7,216 bases of DNA from Promethearchaeota archaeon. Lineage in GTDB: Archaea > Asgardarchaeota > Lokiarchaeia > Sigyniarchaeales > SOKP01. Location: the NCBI GenBank assembly GCA_016840695.1, contig JAEORV010000072.1, positions 1 through 7,216 on the forward strand. The letters are read 5' to 3'. Positions within the stretch are counted from its first letter, which is position 1. The number at the start of each line of letters is the position of its first letter. A model generated the notes under the pieces. The model was given only the letters and a program-made list of their open reading frames with translations. It was not told the DNA's origin and did no database searches. This document shows positions 1 through 5,368 of the stretch, piece after piece. The position numbers and the translations under genes are program-made.

Positions 1-1
1 T

Positions 2-346
2 TACACTCCAGGTGAAATTCCGTGTACAGACATAATGTCTGACGAACAAATAAAGCGCGATTACGAAAAAGAAACAGGAGATCAGATACTAGAAACATTT
101 AAAAAATATGATTATAGGCACACCCCCATGGTAATAGTTGCGTCTCACGGGGCATTTACATGGGGGGTCTCTCCAGAACAAGCAGTTTATCACAGCGTGA
201 TTTTAGAATATTTAGCAAAAATGGCGTTTAATACAATTGCTATTAATCCTGACATTCCAGCAGTTAAAGAAACTTTAATTAATAAGCATTTTCAACGTAA
301 ACACGGAGAAAACGCTTATTATGGGCAAGATACTTATAAGAAGTAG
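2..346 (+). CDS. araD: L-ribulose-5-phosphate 4-epimerase, C-terminal part (5' end outside window)
   Basis: This is the last ~114 residues of an AraD-type class II aldolase-fold enzyme, which interconverts L-ribulose 5-phosphate and D-xylulose 5-phosphate in the cytoplasm. The frame is open from base 2, and the residues before the first in-frame ATG (position 35) already match the family (YTPGEIPCTD, compare the GTIPCTR stretch of E. coli AraD). The gene is therefore cut by the window edge, and ATG 35 is not its start. Family landmarks visible are the ETG and ETF motifs, SHGAFTWG with the third zinc-ligand histidine (codon 146-148), the EYLAKMA helix, and the terminal KHGENAYYGQ with the catalytic tyrosine. 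The other zinc ligands (HxH) and the catalytic Asp lie outside the window. The protein runs about six residues past the usual YYGQ end. Related aldolases of the fold (fuculose-phosphate type) are less likely because the KHG-AYYGQ tail is typical of AraD/UlaF/SgbE. Which pentose it serves cannot be told from this fragment. Confidence 0.9.
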   Translation, partial: YTPGEIPCTDIMSDEQIKRDYEKETGDQILETFKKYDYRHTPMVIVASHGAFTWGVSPEQAVYHSVILEYLAKMAFNTIAINPDIPAVKETLINKHFQRKHGENAYYGQDTYKK

Positions 347-380
347 GATATAAAAATTGGACTAGAATAGACATTAATAC

Positions 381-401
381 TTTTACATTATTTTTACATT
401 A
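381..401 (+). repeat. Tandem direct repeat TTTTACATTA x2
   Basis: Two perfect 10-bp copies of TTTTACATTA (381-390 and 392-401) are separated by one T in the 98-bp gap between araD and the methyltransferase gene. The second copy runs into the weak TATA-like stretch of the methyltransferase promoter region. It could be a regulator site or simple slippage in A+T-rich DNA. The repeat is plainly visible; any function is inference. Confidence 0.5.
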
Positions 402-406
402 AATAT
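399..406 (+). promoter_or_regulatory. Weak TATA-like element for the methyltransferase gene
   Basis: TTAAATAT lies about 40-45 bases before the ATG at 445. Archaeal spacing would put the transcript start near 427-430 and leave a leader of about 16 nt. The surrounding sequence is so A+T-rich that other placements are possible. A partial ribosome binding site (GGTAATGA, 436-443) directly precedes the start codon. Confidence 0.25.
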
Positions 407-444
407 TATTAATTTAGAGTCTAGAATTTAATCGTGGTAATGAA

Positions 445-1083
445 ATGGGATTCAAAGAAAAAATGGTAAAGCAAGTAAGAAAACCAGAAGGCAGGTTTGG
501 AAGAAGGATGGCTAAAATGATGAATTATGGTCCTCACGCAAAAATGGCAAAATGGGCTTTCCATCATATTCCCGTTGAATTAGATAGTATTGTTCTTGAT
601 ATTGGATGTGGGGGTGGAAGGAATCTTCAGAGATTCGCAAAATATGCACCCAATGGTAAAATCTACGGAATTGATTATTCTGAGATATCAGTAAAAGTTA
701 GTAAGAAAGTAAATAAAAAAAATATTTCATCGGGACTTGTAGATATACGTAATGGCTCTGTAGCATCCTTGCCGTATGCAGATAACTATTTTGATTTAAT
801 AACTGGCTTCGAATGTCATTTTTTTTGGCCCGATATTGTTGAAGATATGAAAGAAGTCAAGAGAGTATTAAAACCCGGGTGTTCATTGTATCTCATAGCT
901 GAAACTTATCTGTCTGATAATGAAGAACATGTAAACCAAGTTAAACAATGGGCTAAATTAGGTAATTTCCCAGTATATAATCCTAAGGAATTGGAAGATC
1001 TCCTTCAAAAAGCTGGTTATATTAATATAGAAATACTACTCGAAAATGATGCAAATTGGCTTTTAATTAAAGGAAAGAAATAA
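445..1083 (+). CDS. Class I SAM-dependent methyltransferase, substrate unknown
   Basis: This 212-residue protein has the Rossmann-type methyltransferase fold. Motif I is VLDIGCGGG (residues 50-58). The acidic residue closing strand 2, which binds the ribose of SAM, is D77 in YGIDYS. The motif II region is LPYADNYFDLITG (109-121), and the post-motif segment RVLKPGCSLYL (140-150) matches the usual 'vLkPGG' turn, with Cys in place of the second Gly. The basic N-terminus (residues 1-25) precedes a helix-rich cap typical of small-molecule methyltransferases of the Methyltransf_11/25 type. There is no signal peptide, no membrane segment and no second domain. ATG 445 was chosen as the first in-frame start after the promoter-like region; Met7 (463) is an alternative. 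The gene is not obviously in an operon with araD, as there is a 98-bp gap, and it converges on rpiA with only 8 bp between stop codons. Nothing in the context fixes the methyl acceptor. Confidence 0.85.
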   Translation: MGFKEKMVKQVRKPEGRFGRRMAKMMNYGPHAKMAKWAFHHIPVELDSIVLDIGCGGGRNLQRFAKYAPNGKIYGIDYSEISVKVSKKVNKKNISSGLVDIRNGSVASLPYADNYFDLITGFECHFFWPDIVEDMKEVKRVLKPGCSLYLIAETYLSDNEEHVNQVKQWAKLGNFPVYNPKELEDLLQKAGYINIEILLENDANWLLIKGKK

Positions 1084-1088
1084 AAAAA
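1082..1088 (-). terminator. T-run terminator of the purE-rpiA operon
   Basis: Read on the minus strand, this is TTCTTTTTTTA beginning 3 bases after the rpiA stop codon. It is a plain T7 tract with no hairpin, as expected for archaeal termination. It overlaps the TAA stop codon of the converging methyltransferase gene. Confidence 0.45.
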
Positions 1089-1091
1089 GAA

Positions 1092-1793
1092 TTAGCGTGT
1101 AGTTACTGAACCATCTTTTTGTCCAAAATACGCTTTTGAAGCCATTCCTATGAATAATCCCGTATCAACAACGCCCGGAATAGATATTAGCTTATTGTTT
1201 ATTTCAGAAGGATTTTTAACAATCCCAAAATCTACATCAATTATGAAATTACCGTTGTCAGTGACTAAAGGACCGGATTTAGCTTTTGCCATTCGTAATA
1301 TTGGTTTTCCTCCTAACTCCTCAAATTTTTTCATTAACGGCACTCGAGCAAGTGGGATGATTTCTATAGGAATACCTTTCTTCCAGTTCTCTCCAAAAAA
1401 TTCAGAATCCTTTCTATAATCTGCGATCAATATAAAATTTTTAGAAATTGAAGCGATGATCTTTTCTTGAACCAAACATCCTCCCCCTCCCTTAATTGCG
1501 TTAAGATTCTTGTCTATCTCGTCAGCACCATCAATGTCCAAATCAATAACGGGATACCTGTCAATTGACACTAAATTGAGCCCATTATCTATAATTAAAT
1601 TATATGCTTGAAAGGAAGTTGGAATGCATTTCAAATCTAAATTACTTTCATTATTGAGTTCTGCAATTCTTTTCACGGCATAAACTACGGTCGATCCGCT
1701 TCCTATACCCAAGACCATGCCTTTTTTAACATTCTCGTCAACCGCTTTCACCGCAGCGTTTTCCTTACCTTTTTCTATTAAATCGTCACTCAT
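1092..1793 (-). CDS. rpiA: Ribose-5-phosphate isomerase A
   Basis: RpiA interconverts ribose 5-phosphate and ribulose 5-phosphate in the non-oxidative pentose phosphate pathway and so feeds PRPP synthesis. Numbered from the start used here (233 residues), the substrate-phosphate loop GIGSGST is at 29-35. PTSFQA is at 58-63. DIDGADEID carries the catalytic Asp88 and Asp91. KGGGGCLVQEK carries Lys101 and the general-base Glu110. The spacing Asp-Asp-Lys-Glu is identical to E. coli RpiA (81/84/94/103). GPLVTDNGNFIIDV and the IPGVVDTGLF segment complete the fold, and the length is normal for the family. An ATG three codons upstream (1800-1802) is possible, but it lies only 3 nt after the AGGAG site. 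ATG 1791-1793 leaves 12 nt, the same spacing as GGAG before the first thiolase, and gives the usual N-terminus. It is the second gene of an operon with purE. Confidence 0.95.
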   Translation of the reverse strand: MSDDLIEKGKENAAVKAVDENVKKGMVLGIGSGSTVVYAVKRIAELNNESNLDLKCIPTSFQAYNLIIDNGLNLVSIDRYPVIDLDIDGADEIDKNLNAIKGGGGCLVQEKIIASISKNFILIADYRKDSEFFGENWKKGIPIEIIPLARVPLMKKFEELGGKPILRMAKAKSGPLVTDNGNFIIDVDFGIVKNPSEINNKLISIPGVVDTGLFIGMASKAYFGQKDGSVTTR

Positions 1794-1805
1794 TTTTATC
1801 ATTAA

Positions 1806-1810
1806 CTCCT
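1806..1810 (-). promoter_or_regulatory. Ribosome binding site of rpiA (AGGAG)
   Basis: AGGAG lies on the minus strand in the short purE-rpiA gap. It is 3 nt before the upstream ATG (1802) and 12 nt before the ATG at 1793. The spacing favours 1793 as the start. An internal site here fits rpiA being translated as the second gene of the operon. Confidence 0.6.
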
Positions 1811-1814
1811 ATAG

Positions 1815-2216
1815 TTATTTCGTCAAATTAAGAATTCTAATCGCTAAATACGCTGCATTTTCTCCACGATCGATACCTACAGAAGCAACTGGAACTCTTG
1901 GCGGCATTTGAACAATCGATAATAACGCATCTAATCCTCCTAATTTGGCACTTACCGGAACTCCAATAACTGGTTTATCCGTTTTAGAGGCAATCACGCC
2001 AGGTAACGCCGCTGATAGTCCTGCAACGGCAATGTACACTAATGCATTGCACGATTTAATATAATCATCTAATTTTTCCGGGTCCCGATGCGCAGAAATT
2101 ATGTTTAATTCGTATGGAATGTTATTTTCCTTTAGAACCTTCTCAGCTTTCTCGTATACGGCATTATCTGAAGTACTACCAGCAAGGATAGCAACTAAAA
2201 TATTTTTATCGCTCAT
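1815..2216 (-). CDS. purE: PurE, 5-aminoimidazole ribonucleotide carboxylase / N5-CAIR mutase family (short form)
   Basis: PurE carries out the carboxylation step that yields 4-carboxy-5-aminoimidazole ribonucleotide in purine synthesis. The 133-residue protein shows the GSTSD phosphate loop (13-17), SAHRDP with the catalytic His43 (E. coli His45), the CO2-binding loop AGLSAALPG (65-73), and SIVQMPP (100-106) followed by [13 protein letters not shown], which resembles archaeal class I PurE. Three things are odd. The loop has Ala70 where class I normally has His (AAHLPG). Arg107 replaces the usual Gly after MPP. The protein ends about 25-35 residues early, without the C-terminal helix of E. 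coli PurE; the stop codon is clean and I see no continuation in another frame. No purK is in the window. It is first in an operon with rpiA, which supplies ribose phosphate for the same pathway. No ribosome binding site precedes the ATG and a TATA box sits at leaderless distance. Confidence 0.93.
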   Translation of the reverse strand: MSDKNILVAILAGSTSDNAVYEKAEKVLKENNIPYELNIISAHRDPEKLDDYIKSCNALVYIAVAGLSAALPGVIASKTDKPVIGVPVSAKLGGLDALLSIVQMPPRVPVASVGIDRGENAAYLAIRILNLTK

Positions 2217-2236
2217 AATTAAGGTAAATTATGGGA

Positions 2237-2245
2237 TTATATAAA
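2237..2245 (-). promoter_or_regulatory. TATA box of the purE-rpiA operon (leaderless promoter)
   Basis: TTTATATAA on the minus strand is the clearest archaeal TATA box in the window. Its centre is about 25 bases before the purE ATG, so transcription should begin at or within a base or two of the start codon. The sequence between (ending TTACCTTAATT) has no Shine-Dalgarno match, which agrees with a leaderless transcript. Confidence 0.65.
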
Positions 2246-2274
2246 GAATTAAGGTTTTTTTTTAATAAATCGCT

Positions 2275-2285
2275 AATAGTCTATT
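2275..2285. repeat. 11-bp palindrome AATAGTCTATT
   Basis: A perfect palindrome (AATAG-T-CTATT) lies in the 235-bp divergent region between purE and the first thiolase gene, about 30 bp behind the purE TATA box. Its reverse complement recurs with one mismatch at 3860-3870 in the leader of the second thiolase gene. A regulator site is possible. In such A+T-rich DNA chance is a real alternative. Confidence 0.4.
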
Positions 2286-2375
2286 CTTGTTTCGTAATTT
2301 TTCGTGTTTTTGAACTTGAAAACTCTAGAATTTCAACATGATAATGATCAAATATTCAATAGTGGTAAACAATAA

Positions 2376-2390
2376 AAAAAACTTTAATAA
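2376..2390 (+). promoter_or_regulatory. BRE/TATA-like promoter of thiolase gene 1
   Basis: An A-run followed by C (BRE-like, 2376-2382) leads into TTTAATAA (2383-2390). Archaeal spacing predicts a transcript start near 2412, giving a leader of about 40 nt that contains the ribosome binding site. The remainder of the 2217-2451 gap holds the purE promoter and the 2275 palindrome; I see no gene in it. Confidence 0.45.
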
Positions 2391-2411
2391 AAATGATGAT
2401 TAAAAAAAGTA

Positions 2412-2442
2412 ATTACTAATATTTTAAAAATAAATGGAGTGA
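2412..2442 (+). promoter_or_regulatory. Conserved leader and ribosome binding site of thiolase gene 1
   Basis: ATTACTAAT begins exactly 40 bases before the ATG at 2452. It is followed by a TTTTAAAA-type stretch, TAAAT and the ribosome binding site GGAGTGA (2436-2442). The same ATTACTAAT...TTTTAAAA...TAAAT order recurs before thiolase gene 2, again with ATTACTAAT 40 bases before its ATG. It may be a shared leader, or a TATA-like element inherited by duplication. Confidence 0.5.
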
Positions 2443-2451
2443 AAACTAAAA

Positions 2452-3792
2452 ATGGTACAATTAAATGAAGTATGGCTTGTTGATTATGCGAGAACTGCAT
2501 TTTCTCGTTCAAGACCTCGTGCTCCAGAAAGGGATGTTTTTGGGGACGTTAGAGGAGATGAGCTTCTTGCATTGTTACTCAAGGACATGCTTAAAAATAG
2601 ATTAGCAGATAAAGGTATTGAAGCAAAAGATATCGATGAATTAACTGTTGGAAGTGCTTTTGGCGTAGGTGAAAATTGGACGTACGGCGGAAAGATGCCT
2701 GCATATTATGCCGATATGGATGTACGAACATCCGCAGTATTTGTTGATAAACAATGTGGATCAGCTGCTGCGGGATTTAATCTAGGATTTTTAGAAATTG
2801 CTGCAGGATATAGTAAATGTGTTTTGTCAACTGGACTTGAGCATCTCACTCGTGTTCCTATGGGCATACAAAATAAATGGATTAAACCAAACCTTGCAAT
2901 CGGTACTAAAGGATCTCCCTTTTATATTGAAAGATTTGCTCGAAAAGGTGAATACGACGTACTTGTAGCAACTGATATGTTATCCACAGCACAAAAATTA
3001 TTCGAAGAAGAAATTCCAAGATTTACTAAAGAAGACATGGATAAATTAGGAGTAAGGGCTCATAATTTAACGGTTAAAAGCCAAGAAGAAGGATGGTTTA
3101 CTGGTGGAGTAAATGGTGGAGAAATTATTCCAGTTGAAGGTCATGTTGAAGGCAATCCTGATGAAAAAATCATGATTGATAAAGACATGGCTGCGCGAGC
3201 GTCTACCCTCGAAAAAGTTGCCGGATTAAGACCTGTATCCAAACCTCATTTTATTAAAAAAACTGCAAGCGGACAAGATCTTGGCAGGAAAGGATATGAA
3301 GAATATGTGGGTCATAAAGATGGAGTTATTACGGCTGGAAACGCTTCTCCGTTAAACGCAGGTGCAACCGCATGTTTTTTGATGGATGCTGAAGAAGCTA
3401 AAAAACGGGGAATTAATCCTTTAGCAAAAGTCGTTTCAATAGGATTTGCTGGCGTAGATCCCACTGTGATGGGTCGTGGACCTGTTCCTGCTTCTAGAAT
3501 GGCATTAAAACAGGCGGGATTAACTGTTGATGATATTGGTGCCTGGGAAATCAATGAAGCTTTCTGCATAGTTGCTTTAAATTGCATGGATAAGTTAGGG
3601 ATTCCCGAAGAGAAAGTCAATATAAAAGGCGGTTCTACAGCTATTGGTCATCCATTAGGAGCTACAATGTGTCGTTTAATCGGAACTGTTGCCCGAATCA
3701 TAAAAGACAAAAAAGAAAAATATGGATTAGCGAACGCTTGTTGTGGTGGCGGTCAAGGTGTAGCTGTAATTTTAGAAAATCTTGATGCATAA
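2452..3792 (+). CDS. Thiolase family protein 1 (acetyl-CoA C-acyltransferase type)
   Basis: The family catalyses acyl-CoA + acetyl-CoA <=> 3-ketoacyl-CoA + CoA. The acyl-accepting nucleophile is Cys102 in KQCGSA. The oxyanion-hole motif NEAF is at 368-371. GGSTAIGHPLG carries His400, and ACCGGGQG carries the second catalytic Cys (430), so the active site is complete. TAGNASPLNAGAT (295-306) and GVDPTVMGRGPVPAS (334-348) are standard thiolase segments. At 446 residues it is ~50 longer than typical biosynthetic thiolases (~390). Unlike them it has the N-terminal block RTAFSRSRP...APERDVFG...RGDE and ENWTYGG (75-80), where GQNPARQ-like residues normally stand. Relative to the two paralogues downstream it has about seven extra residues near 212-223 (EEGWFTGG) and a different 280-291 segment. 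GGAGTGA precedes the start, and a T11 run follows the gene. No hydratase, dehydrogenase or DUF35 partner is adjacent, so direction (synthesis or breakdown) and chain length are unknown. Confidence 0.93.
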   Translation: MVQLNEVWLVDYARTAFSRSRPRAPERDVFGDVRGDELLALLLKDMLKNRLADKGIEAKDIDELTVGSAFGVGENWTYGGKMPAYYADMDVRTSAVFVDKQCGSAAAGFNLGFLEIAAGYSKCVLSTGLEHLTRVPMGIQNKWIKPNLAIGTKGSPFYIERFARKGEYDVLVATDMLSTAQKLFEEEIPRFTKEDMDKLGVRAHNLTVKSQEEGWFTGGVNGGEIIPVEGHVEGNPDEKIMIDKDMAARASTLEKVAGLRPVSKPHFIKKTASGQDLGRKGYEEYVGHKDGVITAGNASPLNAGATACFLMDAEEAKKRGINPLAKVVSIGFAGVDPTVMGRGPVPASRMALKQAGLTVDDIGAWEINEAFCIVALNCMDKLGIPEEKVNIKGGSTAIGHPLGATMCRLIGTVARIIKDKKEKYGLANACCGGGQGVAVILENLDA

Positions 3793-3809
3793 AGTATATT
3801 TTTGATCTC

Positions 3810-3820
3810 TTTTTTTTTTT
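3810..3820 (+). terminator. T11 terminator after thiolase gene 1
   Basis: GATCTC followed by 11 T residues lies 18 bases after the stop codon, with no hairpin before it. The same CTC/TCTC-T11-ATTA arrangement follows the dodecin gene (7103-7113). Confidence 0.6.
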
Positions 3821-3838
3821 ATTAACATTATTAACATT
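3821..3838 (+). repeat. Tandem 9-bp repeat ATTAACATT x2
   Basis: Two perfect abutting copies of ATTAACATT lie directly after the T11 run and just before the conserved leader of thiolase gene 2. They could bind a regulator or be slippage. A TATA-like stretch upstream (TATATT, 3795-3800) would place a transcript start near here. Confidence 0.5.
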
Positions 3839-3841
3839 TTG

Positions 3842-3873
3842 ATTACTAATTTTAAAATAAATAGACTATGTGA
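3842..3873 (+). promoter_or_regulatory. Conserved leader and ribosome binding site of thiolase gene 2
   Basis: ATTACTAAT (3842-3850) is exactly 40 bases before ATG 3882. It is followed by TTTTAAAA, TAAAT, the near-palindrome ATAGACTAT (3861-3869) and GTGA (3870-3873) eight bases before the start. The order and spacing match the leader of thiolase gene 1. GTGA is read here as the ribosome binding site, not as a GTG start codon. Confidence 0.5.
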
Positions 3874-3881
3874 AAAATGAT

Positions 3882-5201
3882 ATGGCAAGTCGAATAAGAG
3901 AAGTATGGTTAGTTGATTATGCTCGTACTGCATTCTCTCGCTCAAGACCTGGAGCTCCCGAAAGAGATGTTTTTGGTGGATTAAGAGGCGATGAATTAGT
4001 TGGGCATTTGTTGAGAGGGTTTTTCGAGAATAACTTGGCTGATAAAACCATTAAACCAGAGGACTTAGACCAAGTAGTTTCAGGTACTGCTCTCCCTGTT
4101 TTTGAGAATTGGACCTATGGTGGGAAAATTCCATCATTTTTAGGAAACATTCCATACGATATAAGTACGTACTCAGTAGAGAAGCAATGTGGAAGTGCTG
4201 GCCAAGCTATGTGTAGTGGTATTATGGAAATTATGACAGGATATAGTAAAACCGTTCTATGTACGGGATTTGAACATATGACGCGTGTTGGTATGGATCA
4301 AAGATATAATCCACATATGAAACCAAATTTAAGCTTAGGGACTAAGAAATCCATTTGGTATCGAAAGGATGTGGAAATTATGACCACGATTTCAATGCTT
4401 CAAACGGCTCAAAAGCTTTACGAACAAAACATTGGGACTTCAGCAGAAGTCTCAAAAGAAGATTTGGATAAACTTGGCGTAAGAAGCCACAATCTAACCG
4501 TTGCCAATAGGGAATGGTTAAAAGGCGAAATCATTCCGGTTGAAGGATATGAAGCGGGCAATCCAGACAATAAAATGATGATTGACGAGGATAAAGCAGC
4601 TAGACCATCTAATTTGGAGGACGTCTCTAAATTAAGAAGGCTTTCAAAACCCTTCTACCTAAAGCAGAATATCGAAGGGAAAGATATCGGCGGAAAACAA
4701 GCTTATGTTGAAAGAGAAGGCACCAAAGAAGGAGTTATTACTGCAGGAAACTCTTCACCTTTGAATGCTGGCGCAACCGCTTGTTTGCTCATGGATGCTG
4801 AGTTAGCAAAACAGAAAGGATTAGAACCAATGGCTATCATCAAATCGATGGGCTGGGCGGGAGTTGACCCAACTGTTATGGGTAGAGGGCCCGTTCCTGC
4901 TTCAGAAATGGCATTAAAACATGCGGGATTAACTGCTGATGATATCGCTTTCTGGGAAATAAACGAAGCTTTCTGCATTGTTGCATTGAACTGCATGAAG
5001 CATTTCAATATTCCAGAAGAAAAAGTCAACGTCATGGGCGGCTCAACTGCTATTGGACATCCATTAGGTGCCACAATGATTCGATTACCAGGTACATTAG
5101 CTCGAATCTTGAAAGATAAGAAAGCTAAATATGGAATTGCTAACGCTTGTTGCGGTGGCGGTCAGGGTATTGCGGTCCTCCTTGAGAATCCAGACGCATA
5201 A
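3882..5201 (+). CDS. Thiolase family protein 2 (acetyl-CoA C-acyltransferase type)
   Basis: Second of three adjacent thiolase paralogues, 439 residues. The catalytic set is complete: Cys103 in KQCGSA, NEAF 361-364, His393 in STAIGHPLG, and Cys423 in ACCGGGQG. The start at ATG 3882 (MASRIREVW) lines up with the N-termini of the other two. A GTG 12 bases upstream is in frame, but it coincides with the GTGA ribosome binding site. By my manual count the last ~155 residues are about 79% identical to paralogue 1 and 75% to paralogue 3, with identity concentrated around the active site. The central REW-LKGEIIP and GGKQAYVEREGTK segments (209-218, 271-282) are shared with paralogue 3 and not with 1. 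The residues before the nucleophile (NIPYDISTYSVE) differ from both, so the acyl pocket may differ. The 89-bp gap before it contains the T11 run of gene 1, suggesting a separate transcript. Confidence 0.93.
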   Translation: MASRIREVWLVDYARTAFSRSRPGAPERDVFGGLRGDELVGHLLRGFFENNLADKTIKPEDLDQVVSGTALPVFENWTYGGKIPSFLGNIPYDISTYSVEKQCGSAGQAMCSGIMEIMTGYSKTVLCTGFEHMTRVGMDQRYNPHMKPNLSLGTKKSIWYRKDVEIMTTISMLQTAQKLYEQNIGTSAEVSKEDLDKLGVRSHNLTVANREWLKGEIIPVEGYEAGNPDNKMMIDEDKAARPSNLEDVSKLRRLSKPFYLKQNIEGKDIGGKQAYVEREGTKEGVITAGNSSPLNAGATACLLMDAELAKQKGLEPMAIIKSMGWAGVDPTVMGRGPVPASEMALKHAGLTADDIAFWEINEAFCIVALNCMKHFNIPEEKVNVMGGSTAIGHPLGATMIRLPGTLARILKDKKAKYGIANACCGGGQGIAVLLENPDA

Positions 5202-5213
5202 ATGATAATTAAA

Positions 5214-5250
5214 TTTTTAAATTTTTATTTTCACTTTTTCTTTAAATTTT
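5214..5250 (+). terminator. Clustered T-tracts after thiolase gene 2
   Basis: Five T4-T5 tracts within 37 bases begin 13 bases after the stop codon, without a hairpin. The run is less compact than the T10-T11 terminators of the neighbouring genes, so termination may be leakier here. Confidence 0.4.
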
Positions 5251-5286
5251 TACTAACCTATATTAAGAATCTCGATCATTATTCTT

Positions 5287-5300
5287 TCAAAAGTTTTAAT
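5287..5300 (+). promoter_or_regulatory. BRE/TATA-like promoter of thiolase gene 3
   Basis: TCAAAAG followed by TTTTAAT resembles an archaeal BRE plus TATA box. The expected transcript start is near 5323, giving a leader of about 45 nt that contains the GTGA ribosome binding site (5357-5360), eight bases before the ATG. The conserved ATTACTAAT leader of genes 1 and 2 is absent. Confidence 0.4.
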
Positions 5301-5368
5301 TCATTTTATTAATTTCATTAATTAACAAAAAATACAAATATCAAATCATAAAAGAAGTGATTATATAA

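Noticed and set aside
35..346. AraD fragment as a complete 103-residue gene starting at ATG 35
   Set aside because: The frame is open to the window edge and the preceding residues match AraD, so this is an internal Met of a larger gene.
1150..1911. Plus-strand open frames antisense to rpiA and across the purE-rpiA junction
   Set aside because: Opposite strand of well-recognised genes, with no family resemblance.
3870..3881. In-frame GTG start extending thiolase 2 by four codons
   Set aside because: The GTG is part of the GTGA ribosome binding site. ATG 3882 aligns with the starts of the paralogues and keeps the 8-9 base spacing seen at genes 1 and 3.
5265..5286. Inverted arms AAGAAT / ATTCTT upstream of thiolase 3
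   Set aside because: Six-base A+T-rich arms with a 10-base spacer are likely by chance, although they echo the dodecin-side repeat.
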